Positions 1 to 6,381 of a stretch of DNA of 6,840 nucleotides are shown in pieces; within the stretch, counting starts at the first letter, position 1; each line of letters begins with the position of its first letter. Position numbers and translations under genes: made by a program. The notes below the pieces were generated by a model, which saw nothing but the letters and a program-made list of their open reading frames with translations, made no database searches and was not told the origin of the DNA. The stretch comes from a bacterium (GTDB taxonomy: Bacteria > Chloroflexota > Limnocylindria > Limnocylindrales > Limnocylindraceae): assembly GCA_009919365.1 (NCBI GenBank), contig RGBZ01000043.1, forward strand, positions 1-6,840. The letters are read 5' to 3'.

Positions 1-1
1 A

Positions 2-610
2 GATCCGCGCTGCTATCACCAACACAGCACCAACGATCTTGACGGCACGGCCGAGCACCTCGTGCGCATCATTCGTCGCGTGCAGCCCGACGTGATCGCC
101 ACCTACGACGACTTTGGCGGCTACGGGCACCCCGACCACATCGCCGCCGCCCGTGTCGCGCGTCGCGCATGGGAGGTTGCTGGCGACCCAACATGGCGGC
201 CCGAAGCGGGACCGGCATGGACACCGAAGAAACTCTACGAAGTGCGCACCCCAGACTCACAGCGCGACAAGGTGCTTGCGCTCCTAGAGTCGCGCGGCAT
301 TGAGTCGTGGTGGAGCGAACCAAAAGAGGCGACGCCCGAAGATCTAGAGAAGTGGCGTCAGTGGCGTGCCGCCATGGCGTGCCCAGATGATCTGATCACC
401 ACGCGCATTGACATCACAAAGCAACTTAGCGCCAAGCGCCGCGCAATCCAGGCGCATGCTACCCAGATCAAAAGCGACGGACCACTACTCGCACTGAGTG
501 AGCAGGACTACATCGACCTTGGTGCGCACGAGCAGTATCGACTCGTTGACCATCGGCTTACTGCCGCACCGAGATTCCCCGAGAGCGATCTTTTTGAAGG
601 GCTTCGGTAG
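2..610 (+). CDS. PIG-L family deacetylase, MshB/Mca-like (3' part)
   Basis: The open frame runs in from the left edge without a stop, so the start and the N-terminal zinc motif of the family (AHPDD type) lie outside the window; the GTG at 62 is internal. What remains is about 202 residues. The clearest motif is TYDDFGGYGHPDH (about bases 101-139), the second metal/active-site block of PIG-L enzymes, very like the corresponding block of MshB (GlcNAc-inositol deacetylase of mycothiol synthesis) and Mca (mycothiol conjugate amidase). A later HATQ (around base 455) is also typical of the family. These are zinc-dependent cytoplasmic enzymes that remove acetyl or acyl groups from amino sugars. I cannot separate MshB, Mca or another PIG-L deacetylase from this part; mycothiol metabolism is an inference. 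The gene converges on the metal-permease gene with only 7 bases between the stop codons and no visible terminator. Confidence 0.85.
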   Translation, partial: DPRCYHQHSTNDLDGTAEHLVRIIRRVQPDVIATYDDFGGYGHPDHIAAARVARRAWEVAGDPTWRPEAGPAWTPKKLYEVRTPDSQRDKVLALLESRGIESWWSEPKEATPEDLEKWRQWRAAMACPDDLITTRIDITKQLSAKRRAIQAHATQIKSDGPLLALSEQDYIDLGAHEQYRLVDHRLTAAPRFPESDLFEGLR

Positions 611-617
611 CAACGAT

Positions 618-1472
618 CTAGTTCTGCGAGGCTCCGCGCGCGGCGTACATGCGAGATCGAATCACGGTGTAGGCAAGTGCGAGCAAGAAGAGCGCGGTCT
701 CCAAGATGACAATTGCAGCGCCTGACGCGATGTCGAGCGAATAGCTCAAGTACAGGCCAACGACGGCTGCAGAGACGCCGATGAGAGCCGCCACTTGAAT
801 CATTGCGGTGAATCGCTTCACAAGAAGCTGCGCCGTTGCTGCGGGCGTAGTGATCATTGCTACAACGAGAACAATTCCCACTGCTTGCAGGCTAATCACG
901 ATCGTCACAGCGATAAGAATGAGCAGCAGGTCATCGAGTCGTCGAACCGGGAGCCCTGCAGCGCCAGCACCGAGCGGATCAAAGGTGCTAAAGAGCAACT
1001 CTTTCCATAAGAGGCGTAGTACGAGGAGAAGTCCGAGTACAAGAGCGGTGAGTGCCCCGAGATCTCCGACGCTAATGCCGAGCACATCGCCGAAGAGGAA
1101 GTGGAATAGATCACCTACGTAGTTCGGGATTGAGGAGAAGATCGCGACGCCCAGTGCGAACATACCGGCAAAGAGAACGCCGATGATCGTATCGGATCGA
1201 AGCCCCGAACGGCGTGAGATTGCACCAATTCCGAGCGCAGTGCCAATGGCGGCGATCGCCCCGCCGAGAATGATTGGGGCACCCACCAGATATGCAATCA
1301 CGATGCCAGGGAATGCGGCGTGGCTGACGGCATCGCCGATGAAGCTCATCCCCTTCAGCACAACGAACGATCCAACGATTGCGCAGGCGACACCGACGAG
1401 CGCACTTGCAATCAGCGCGCGGACAAAGAAGTCGTAGCCGAGCGGCGTAAGAAGCATGTCAAGCGGATTCAT
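618..1472 (-). CDS. znuB: Metal ABC transporter permease, ABC-3 family (ZnuB/MntB type)
   Basis: A 284-residue integral membrane protein, normal length for the ABC-3 permease family that carries zinc or manganese inward with a TroA/ZnuA-type binding protein. Hydrophobic segments lie at about residues 15-40, 50-85, 95-113, 135-155, 182-208, 225-245 and 250-272. The family block GMSFIGDAVSHAAFPGI (residues 41-57) is well kept, as is the region VGIVLVVAMITTPAATA (198-214). The ATG at 1472 overlaps the TGA of the ATPase gene as ATGA, a coupled junction, which supports this start. It is the last gene of the operon and ends 7 bases from the convergent deacetylase gene. Metal specificity is not readable from the permease; zinc is inferred from the Zur-like regulator upstream, and manganese remains possible. 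The gene is intact, unlike its ATPase partner. Confidence 0.9.
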   Translation of the reverse strand: MNPLDMLLTPLGYDFFVRALIASALVGVACAIVGSFVVLKGMSFIGDAVSHAAFPGIVIAYLVGAPIILGGAIAAIGTALGIGAISRRSGLRSDTIIGVLFAGMFALGVAIFSSIPNYVGDLFHFLFGDVLGISVGDLGALTALVLGLLLVLRLLWKELLFSTFDPLGAGAAGLPVRRLDDLLLILIAVTIVISLQAVGIVLVVAMITTPAATAQLLVKRFTAMIQVAALIGVSAAVVGLYLSYSLDIASGAAIVILETALFLLALAYTVIRSRMYAARGASQN

Positions 1473-2063
1473 TCGTGTCCCTCGTGCGCGCCGTGAGAGT
1501 GGTGCGGATCGTCGAGGAGCACAACGCCACCACCCGCAAGTGGAACAAGGTGGCCGCCGTACGTCTTCTCAAGTACCCCCTGATCGAGCACGAGCTGTGC
1601 AGGGCCGTGCGCGATCACCCGCTCGGCGAGGGCGACTACATCGTGGAAGCGTTGTGCAGCGCAGGCGAGATCGTGCGTAGTGGCGACAACCGTGCGGCCA
1701 CGCGCCGCCTCAGCGTCAAGGATGTTCATGATCTTCTCTTGCGTCGTCGGATCAACGCCCGTCACTGGCTCGTCAAGCAAATAGATCTCCGGATCGGCGG
1801 CGATCGCACGCGCCAAGAAGACCCTGCGGCGCTGACCGCCCGAAAGCTCGCCAATCTGTCGCTGTGCAAGATCGGCCATATCAACACGCGCGAGCGCATC
1901 CGCAACCGCAGCGTGATAGCGTTGACTTCCCCCCACCGTTCGGCCCGAAGATGGCAGTGAGAGACCCTGGAGCAAGAGTGAGTGAGACGCCGCTGATCGC
2001 TGCGCGGTCGCCGTACCCAGCGCTGACGTCAACGAGTTCAATCGCGCTGGCGTGCTCACTCAT
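1469..2063 (-). pseudogene. znuC: Metal ABC transporter ATPase (ZnuC type), frameshifted with internal deletion
   Basis: The gene begins at ATG 2063 (MSEHASAIELVDVSAGYGDR...) and reaches a perfect Walker A, GPNGGGKST, at about bases 1920-1946. That frame then reads about 12 unrelated Cys/Arg-rich residues to a stop at 1881. A frame one base away carries the rest of an ABC ATPase: RYHAAVADALARVDMADLA (from 1921), LSGGQ (1832-1846), Walker B YLLDEP (around 1766-1783), D-loop-like GVDP, and the H-loop in ATTHD (His at 1673-1675). In intact relatives some 65-80 residues, with the Q-loop and the helical-domain start, separate Walker A from this segment; here they are absent. So a deletion of about 200-240 bases, not a multiple of three, fits better than a simple slip. 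The C terminus is histidine-rich (HHSHGAHEGHE). The TGA overlaps the permease ATG. As written, no functional ATPase can be made. A sequencing or assembly fault is a serious alternative to a true pseudogene. Confidence 0.85.
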
Positions 2064-2075
2064 CGTTAGATGTTC

Positions 2076-3008
2076 TCACCGCTGCATTGATGCGGCGATC
2101 GCTGTTGCGTTTGCACGCATTGCACCGATGTAGGTATCTCCCGGTGCGGCACCGAGCGCATCGGAGTAGAGATCGGCAAGTACGGTTGCGCCTGTCTCTG
2201 CCGCGATGCTGTTGAGCACCTTGGAGGGAAACTGCACTTCACTAAAGACTGTCGTTACCCCAGAGGCGCGGATCGCGTCAATGAGCGCAGCGATCTCTCG
2301 GGCACTGGGGTCCTGACCAGGCGATGCGATAGCAACGCCAACGATTGTGATGTCGTATGCGCGAGCGTAATACCCGAACGCATCATGGAAGGTGACGATC
2401 TTGCGATTTGTAGCGGGGATTGCGGCAAAGATCGCACCAACCTCCGCGTCAAGCGCCGTGATTCTTTTCAGGCCCTCAGTTGACGAAGCTTTGATCGCAC
2501 TAGAAAGCTCGGGTCGTTCTTGCGTTACTCGGTCAGCAATACGGTGTACGTAGAGCGCTGCTCCATTCGGATCAAGCCACACGTGTGGATCATACGCATG
2601 CTTGGCGCTCGCCTCTGATGAGGCTAGGTAGATCCACGCATCAGATACGTCGAGCCCTTCACCAAGGCGCAAGACGTTGGCATCGCTCTGCTGCGCCGCC
2701 TCAATCAGTGAGCCGACCCAGTCATCAAGGCCCAGCCCGTTCATTAGGATCAAATCCGCTGCGGCAATTTTGGCTGCATCAGATGGCGCCGGTTCAAATG
2801 TGTGCACATCAATGCCGGCAGGAACGATGGAATCTATCTGCACCGCATCGCCGAGTGCGAGACGCGCAAGGTCTGCAAAAACGCTCGTTGTTGCCACCAC
2901 GCGATAGCCTGAGGTCGACGCCGACGCCGACGCCGAGCCGCTTGTGCCACCACATGCTGCGCTCGTCAGGAGTAGAGCGATAAGCGTCGCAGCGAGACGC
3001 CGGCTCAC
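2076..3008 (-). CDS. znuA: Zinc/manganese ABC transporter substrate-binding lipoprotein (ZnuA/TroA family)
   Basis: A 310-residue solute-binding protein. The N terminus is a lipoprotein signal (MSRRLAATLIALLLTSAAC) with the likely lipidated Cys at residue 19, so the mature protein should be tethered outside the membrane. A Ser/Ala/Gly linker follows (residues 21-34). The metal ligands expected for cluster A-I proteins can be placed: His69 in VHTFEP, His142 in DPHVWLDP, His208 in TFHDAFGYY, and an acidic fourth ligand near Asp283 in DLYSDALG, or Glu257. The long His-rich loop of many ZnuA proteins is missing, so manganese is not excluded; zinc is inferred from the Zur-like gene next to it. The start is GTG at 3008, overlapping the repressor's TGA as GTGA. 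The ATPase gene starts 12 bases after the stop. The protein appears complete. Confidence 0.92.
   Translation of the reverse strand: MSRRLAATLIALLLTSAACGGTSGSASASASTSGYRVVATTSVFADLARLALGDAVQIDSIVPAGIDVHTFEPAPSDAAKIAAADLILMNGLGLDDWVGSLIEAAQQSDANVLRLGEGLDVSDAWIYLASSEASAKHAYDPHVWLDPNGAALYVHRIADRVTQERPELSSAIKASSTEGLKRITALDAEVGAIFAAIPATNRKIVTFHDAFGYYARAYDITIVGVAIASPGQDPSAREIAALIDAIRASGVTTVFSEVQFPSKVLNSIAAETGATVLADLYSDALGAAPGDTYIGAMRANATAIAASMQR
2916..2936. repeat. CGACGC hexamer tandem repeat in the lipoprotein linker
   Basis: Three and a half exact copies of CGACGC stand in tandem inside the 5' part of the binding-protein gene. On the coding strand they give the Ser-Ala repeat (SASASAS) just after the lipidated Cys. 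Hexamer units keep the frame, so copy number could change the linker length without breaking the gene. A low-complexity linker here is common in lipoproteins. Confidence 0.8.
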
Positions 3009-3436
3009 TGACGCGGCTCCACGCTCCTGCAGCGGGGGCAGCGTCCGAAAAGTTCAAGACGGTGTGACTGAATCTCAAAACCAGAGCGTCGCGCGGCCTC
3101 ATCGGTGACGGCGTCAATCCCGCAGTCATCAACCTCTGAGATTGCGCCGCACGAGACACAGACAAGGTGATGGTGATGAGAGGGTTCGCACGGGACGTAG
3201 GCGTGTCGACCGTCGGGGAGGTCAACTCGCTCAACGAGGTTCTGGTCGGCGAGAATCTCGAGGAGGCGGAAGACGGTGGCCCGCCCAATGCGGAGGCTGT
3301 GCTGCTCGGCATCGGTGAGGAGATCGGCGGCGGTGAAGTGCCCCTGGCGTCGTGCGATGAGTGCGGCAAGCTCACGCCGCGGTCCAGTGAGGCGGACCCC
3401 CGCCTGGTCAAGCGCCTGGAGCAACTCTCGTGCCAT
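3005..3436 (-). CDS. zur: Fur-family metalloregulator, Zur-like
   Basis: A 143-residue Fur-family repressor, usual length. The N-terminal winged helix includes the recognition-helix region RIGRATVFRLLEIL (residues 49-62). The dimerisation half carries PCEPSHHHHLVCVSCG (82-97), with Cys93/Cys96 pairing with Cys133/Cys136 of GRCPRC as the structural zinc site. Cys83 and the His87-90 run resemble the regulatory zinc site of actinobacterial Zur proteins; His125 and nearby acids may form a further site. Function expected: bind zinc, block transcription of uptake genes when zinc is plentiful. It is the first gene of the metal-uptake operon, overlapping the binding-protein gene by 4 bases, with a palindromic operator 17 bases upstream of its start, so it probably represses itself and the transporter. 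Fur, Mur or PerR function cannot be ruled out by sequence alone, but the transporter context favours Zur. Confidence 0.88.
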   Translation of the reverse strand: MARELLQALDQAGVRLTGPRRELAALIARRQGHFTAADLLTDAEQHSLRIGRATVFRLLEILADQNLVERVDLPDGRHAYVPCEPSHHHHLVCVSCGAISEVDDCGIDAVTDEAARRSGFEIQSHRLELFGRCPRCRSVEPRQ

Positions 3437-3442
3437 CGGGGC

Positions 3443-3471
3443 ATCCTACCAGTATTGAGACTAAGTCTCAA
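3443..3471 (-). promoter_or_regulatory. Predicted promoter of the zur-znuACB operon
   Basis: On the minus strand, TTGAGA (3466-3471) resembles a -35 element and TAGGAT (3443-3448) a -10 element, with exactly 17 bp between them. Six bases separate the -10 from the ATG at 3436, so transcription would begin at or next to the start codon, giving a leaderless message. The AGGA inside the -10 could instead act as a weak ribosome site if transcription began further upstream. Confidence 0.6.
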
Positions 3472-3473
3472 TA
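3453..3473. promoter_or_regulatory. Perfect 21-bp palindrome, probable Zur/Fur-family operator
   Basis: The arms TATTGAGACT and AGTCTCAATA flank a single central A at 3463. The inner 15 bp, TGAGACT-A-AGTCTCA, have the 7-1-7 form of Fur-family boxes and keep the outer TGA...TCA bases. It lies between the divergent repressor and DsbA genes and overlaps the predicted -35 and spacer of the repressor promoter, the position expected for repression. Its centre is about 65 bp upstream of the DsbA start, too far for simple blocking of that promoter. Palindrome seen directly; binding by the adjacent regulator is inferred. Confidence 0.8.
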
Positions 3474-3515
3474 TTGGGTGAGAGGTGATAAACCAGCAAC
3501 CCGAGCCGGCACGGG

Positions 3516-3521
3516 TATGAT
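3516..3521 (+). promoter_or_regulatory. Predicted -10 element of the DsbA-VKOR operon
   Basis: TATGAT is one base from the consensus TATAAT and ends six bases before the ATG at 3528. No Shine-Dalgarno sequence lies in front of that ATG, so a leaderless transcript is likely. No convincing -35 was found 16-18 bp upstream. Confidence 0.5.
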
Positions 3522-3527
3522 TCATCC

Positions 3528-4199
3528 ATGAGCATCATCAAGAACGCCCTAGGGATCGGCGCTGTTGTCTTCGGTGTGGGCTTCGTTGTGCTCCTCCTCT
3601 CAGGCTCATTCAGCGGCAAGCCCACTGCAAGCGACACGTTCACCCCGAACGTTCCGGTCTTCACCCCTGACGCCCAGTTCATCTCTGGCCGCGGGATCGG
3701 TGCTGCAGATGCTCCGGTCACCCTCGAAGTGTGGACCGACTTCCAGTGCCCGGTGTGCGGCGTATGGGCGAATGGCAGCGAGCCATTCCTCTATGAGAAG
3801 TACATCAAGGAGGGGAAGCTCCGCATTGAGCACAAATTCTTCGCGTTCCTTGGTGAGGAGTCATTCACTTCGGCTGTCGGCGCCGTATGTGCCGATAAGC
3901 AAGACAAGTTCTGGGCATTCCACTCCCTTCTCTATGCCAATCAAGGCGGAGAGAATGAAGGCGCGTTCAGCGCTCCTCGCCTCCGCATCCTGGCAGGAGC
4001 AGCGGGTCTCGACGTAACCGCATGGGATAGCTGCATCGCCGATCCTGCGATTCGTACCGAGGTTGAAGATGAGAGCGCCGCGGCTCGTGCTGCTGGAATC
4101 ACTGGCACGCCAACACTGAAGATTGGCGATTGGAAGGAGTCAGGTATCCCGAAGGAAGCTGACCTCTACAAACGCATCGACGACGCCCTCAAGCCATAA
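3528..4199 (+). CDS. DsbA-like thiol-disulfide oxidoreductase, membrane-anchored
   Basis: A 223-residue protein with one N-terminal membrane segment (about residues 8-25), a Ser/Thr/Pro linker, then a thioredoxin-fold DsbA domain with its helical insert. The active site is CPVC at residues 74-77 in the block WTDFQCPVCGVW; the cis-proline loop is GTPTLKIG (Pro195). This fits the Thioredoxin_4/DsbA family of monoderm and actinobacterial exported oxidases. It should oxidise cysteine pairs in exported proteins on the outer face of the membrane. Two further cysteines, 121 and 169, could form a structural disulfide. The gene is followed after 4 bases by a VKOR gene, whose product would re-oxidise it. 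The ATG at 3528 is preceded by a -10-like hexamer but no ribosome site. Roles as isomerase or reductase are less likely given the VKOR partner. Confidence 0.9.
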   Translation: MSIIKNALGIGAVVFGVGFVVLLLSGSFSGKPTASDTFTPNVPVFTPDAQFISGRGIGAADAPVTLEVWTDFQCPVCGVWANGSEPFLYEKYIKEGKLRIEHKFFAFLGEESFTSAVGAVCADKQDKFWAFHSLLYANQGGENEGAFSAPRLRILAGAAGLDVTAWDSCIADPAIRTEVEDESAAARAAGITGTPTLKIGDWKESGIPKEADLYKRIDDALKP

Positions 4200-4203
4200 C
4201 CGC

Positions 4204-4644
4204 ATGCGTGCCGCAAAGTTCGGCGCAGTCGTCTCTGCAATTGGAACGGTCATTGCGACCTACCTTCTCGCCATTCGCTACGCGGGCATTCCCGCAATTT
4301 GTGGACCAGCACTCGGCCCATTCGGCGGCTGCGCCAAGGTAGAGGCCTCTGTCTATTCGAGTATCGGCCCAATCCCCATCGCGCTGGTCGGGGTGGTTGG
4401 ATCACTCGTTCTACTCGCTTCGTCGGTTCACTATTTGCGCACACGATCCACTATCTCGCTAAACATCTGGGTGCTTGCATCTGTCGTTGGCGCCGCGATC
4501 GAGCTTGTACTTATCGCCATTCAAGCGTTTGCCATCGGCGCATGGTGCGGCTGGTGTTTGCTCTATGGGCTCACCATCATCCTCTCTGCTATCGCGGCAA
4601 TCATCGCTGCAGCGCAGGCCGAACGCGGTGTGGCTGCGCGCTAA
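4204..4644 (+). CDS. Vitamin K epoxide reductase (VKOR) family protein
   Basis: A 146-residue membrane protein with four hydrophobic segments (about 7-27, 57-75, 87-110 and 113-138). It has the four VKOR cysteines: the loop pair Cys33 and Cys43 in CGPALGPFGGC, and the quinone-side redox pair CGWC at 115-118. The segment VEASVYSSIGPIPIALVG matches the conserved VKOR stretch after the loop cysteines. Bacterial VKOR passes electrons from DsbA to quinone, replacing DsbB. The start is placed at ATG 4204, four bases after the DsbA stop; the frame is open further upstream, but that part lies inside the DsbA gene and encodes no hydrophobic or VKOR-like sequence. There is no clear ribosome site, so coupling to DsbA translation is likely. 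The last 44 bases overlap, tail to tail, the convergent regulator gene. Confidence 0.9.
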   Translation: MRAAKFGAVVSAIGTVIATYLLAIRYAGIPAICGPALGPFGGCAKVEASVYSSIGPIPIALVGVVGSLVLLASSVHYLRTRSTISLNIWVLASVVGAAIELVLIAIQAFAIGAWCGWCLLYGLTIILSAIAAIIAAAQAERGVAAR

Positions 4645-6313
4645 GTCGTTGCAGCGCCGGATTCGGCGCAATATCCATCTCACGCAACGCTGAGACCGCC
4701 CGAGCCGCCGCTCGTCGCGCTCCTGCAATGGAGCCACTCTCATCAAGCAGCAGCGCTAAGTGTTCAAGCATAGCGCCATCTGTTGGGTCAATGCGCACGG
4801 CGCGCAGCGCGAGATCAATGGCGCGATCTAGGTCGCCTACAGAGTACGCCGCAGCCATCTCACGTTCGATGACAGCAAAGATTCCTACGTCAAGCGCACT
4901 GCGATGCTGCTCCGCCCACGGCTCAAAAGGGACCTCAACGCCGAACGGTCCCAGATAGGAGTCAAGGAGATCGTCAATTTGATCAACCCGCGCGCGACGA
5001 CGTACCGCATCAAGTGTGTTTCGTAGCCGTGCCGAGTCGAAGCAAACGAGTTCTAGATTGATGCTGACCATTTCGGCCTCGTGGCGAATGTATGGCGTAG
5101 GTGTTCCCTCTTGAAGAGCGAGGTCATAGTCAGGGTCAATGGCGCGCCGTAGGTGATAGATCGCCTGGTTGAGCGAGTTAAGTCCAGCTTGTGAGTCAAC
5201 ATCAGGCCAAAGTGCGTCAATCGCCTCATCTCGCGTCGCGGCGTGCCGTGGTCGCGTGGCGAGATAATGCAGCAGCGCGACTGACCGTGGCCGGATTGAC
5301 ACCCCCTCAATCGTTCGCCCCGCGACCTCAATGCTGAGTGGGCCAAGATCGTGGACAACGGCTTTAGGGCTGACAGCACGCGGTATGGCGATGCTTGAGA
5401 GAGCAGTTCCGGACTCGTTCGGCATCGGTCCAATTGCGTGTCGGATGTTGAGGGTCTCTGCGATGAATCGGGGAATCGTCCAACCCGATTCGCCGAGCTC
5501 ATCCTGGTCGGCGGGGGCGATCAGGAGCCCCTCCTCCCAAAGTGTGCGGAGCATCTCAGGACTCGCCCCCTCTCCTTCTGGTTGGGCTAGTCGGGCAAGG
5601 AGTGGCCCGTTACCACCAACAACATCGCGCCGAATGAACTCATCTAGATCAGTTCGATCGCCACCAGCGCTTATCTGGTCAAGCCAAGTTGCAAGAATTC
5701 CACCATTCCCAGCCGCTGCTCTCCGCGCCTCTTCAAGGGCCGTTGGTGCTCCGCTCCAACCTCGAGCTTCGGCGATCTGGCGCGTCTGCCGTGGTGATAC
5801 GCGAAGCGCCGCCGCGCCGATATGCATCACCTGACGTTTCGCGCGGGCTGCAACGAGGCGCAGTTGCGCAACGCGACGACCGATCAGCGCAACTCGAGAA
5901 CGGTCGGGTGCGCGCTCGGCAAGTGCACGCAGAAACGCCAGCCCCTCAGATGACTCAGCCAGTGCGTCAGCGTCGTCAACGACGAAGATCAATTCGCTGT
6001 GTGGTGCGGAGAGGTCGGCAAAGAGTGCCGCCGCACATACCGTTACCAACTGCTGCTGGCGAACAGCTCGGGCGAGGCGAGGCAAGCGCACCCCATCATC
6101 CTCATCCGCGGCGAGATGCAGCGCGTCGCCTAGACCACGGCTTGCCCGAAGCCAGCGCATTGGCCGGTCGGCGCGAATCCCCCATGCGGCGACGGCGCTG
6201 CTCTTGCCGTAGCCTGCGGCACCGCAGATAAGTGCAAGACCACCATCGGTGAGTTCATCGAGTGCAGAATCGATGCGGGGCCAAGCCGGATGAACACGAG
6301 AGTTCCTCATCAT
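4601..6313 (-). CDS. Transcriptional regulator: MalT-like P-loop ATPase with C-terminal winged helix and BTAD domain
   Basis: A 570-residue protein from ATG 6313. Residues 31-39 form a Walker A, GAAGYGKSS, followed by AVAAW, very like MalT/LAL regulators; Walker B is IFVVDDAD (about 109-116). The ATPase part seems to end near residue 290. From about 322 to 420 comes a winged helix of the OmpR/SARP type (LSIEVAGRTIEGVSIRPRS..., DALWPD, LNQAIYHLRRAID). From about 423 to 555 comes a BTAD-type helical repeat domain (DLLDSYLGPFGVEVPFEPWAEQHR, then TPR-like GDLDRAIDLALRAVRIDP). SARP proteins usually put winged helix and BTAD first and the ATPase after, so the order is reversed, and the long TPR array of MalT is missing. 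It probably binds ATP and an unknown signal and controls transcription; targets are unknown. The GTG at 6328 is less likely because a strong ribosome site lies between it and 6313. Its end overlaps the VKOR gene. Confidence 0.85.
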   Translation of the reverse strand: MMRNSRVHPAWPRIDSALDELTDGGLALICGAAGYGKSSAVAAWGIRADRPMRWLRASRGLGDALHLAADEDDGVRLPRLARAVRQQQLVTVCAAALFADLSAPHSELIFVVDDADALAESSEGLAFLRALAERAPDRSRVALIGRRVAQLRLVAARAKRQVMHIGAAALRVSPRQTRQIAEARGWSGAPTALEEARRAAAGNGGILATWLDQISAGGDRTDLDEFIRRDVVGGNGPLLARLAQPEGEGASPEMLRTLWEEGLLIAPADQDELGESGWTIPRFIAETLNIRHAIGPMPNESGTALSSIAIPRAVSPKAVVHDLGPLSIEVAGRTIEGVSIRPRSVALLHYLATRPRHAATRDEAIDALWPDVDSQAGLNSLNQAIYHLRRAIDPDYDLALQEGTPTPYIRHEAEMVSINLELVCFDSARLRNTLDAVRRRARVDQIDDLLDSYLGPFGVEVPFEPWAEQHRSALDVGIFAVIEREMAAAYSVGDLDRAIDLALRAVRIDPTDGAMLEHLALLLDESGSIAGARRAAARAVSALREMDIAPNPALQRLSAQPHRVRPALQR

Positions 6314-6320
6314 CGTGCAG

Positions 6321-6326
6321 TCCTCC
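6321..6326 (-). promoter_or_regulatory. Strong ribosome binding site that decides the start of the BTAD regulator
   Basis: GGAGGA on the minus strand ends seven bases before the ATG at 6313. It falls just after the alternative GTG at 6328, so translation from that GTG would have to read through it. It is the only strong Shine-Dalgarno sequence I see in the window. Confidence 0.75.
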
Positions 6327-6332
6327 ACGTCG

Positions 6333-6349
6333 CACCGCCGAGGGCGGCG
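6333..6349 (-). other. Small GC-rich hairpin upstream of the regulator's ribosome site
   Basis: CGCCGCC and GGCGGTG can pair over seven base pairs, including one G-U pair, around a CTC loop in the presumed leader of the BTAD regulator. It lies six bases upstream of the ribosome site. No T-run follows, so it is not a typical terminator. It may affect translation or be a chance product of GC-rich sequence. Confidence 0.35.
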
Positions 6350-6381
6350 CCCGCGGGTCGGCTGGGCGGATACTGAATCAG

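Noticed and set aside
611..617. A terminator between the convergent deacetylase and permease genes.
   Set aside because: Only seven bases separate the stops and I see no hairpin with a T-run around them.
1919..1940. A run of six G followed by AAG in the ATPase gene (1926-1934, minus strand) as a programmed frameshift site.
   Set aside because: Slipping within the G-run would destroy Walker A, and no slip could restore the missing Q-loop segment. A deletion explains the joint better.
1475..1960. Long plus-strand open frame opposite the ATPase gene, and similar long frames at 2809-3525 (-), 4299-4958 (+) and 5331-5834 (+).
   Set aside because: Low-complexity Arg/Ser-rich or Cys-rich translations with no motifs, each overlapping a well-supported gene; typical shadows in GC-rich DNA.
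1469..2059. Separate 196-residue protein starting at GTG 2059 on the minus strand.
   Set aside because: Its first 45 or so residues are the wrong-frame reading of the true ATPase N terminus; only the later part is real ATPase sequence.
4123..4203. Upstream start for the VKOR gene at 4123.
   Set aside because: The extra 27 residues lie within the DsbA gene, are polar and unlike any VKOR N terminus; ATG 4204 directly follows the DsbA stop.
6333..6349. GC-rich hairpin as an intrinsic terminator for a transcript entering the regulator gene.
   Set aside because: The stem is short, contains a G-U pair, and has no following T-run; it lies directly before the ribosome site.
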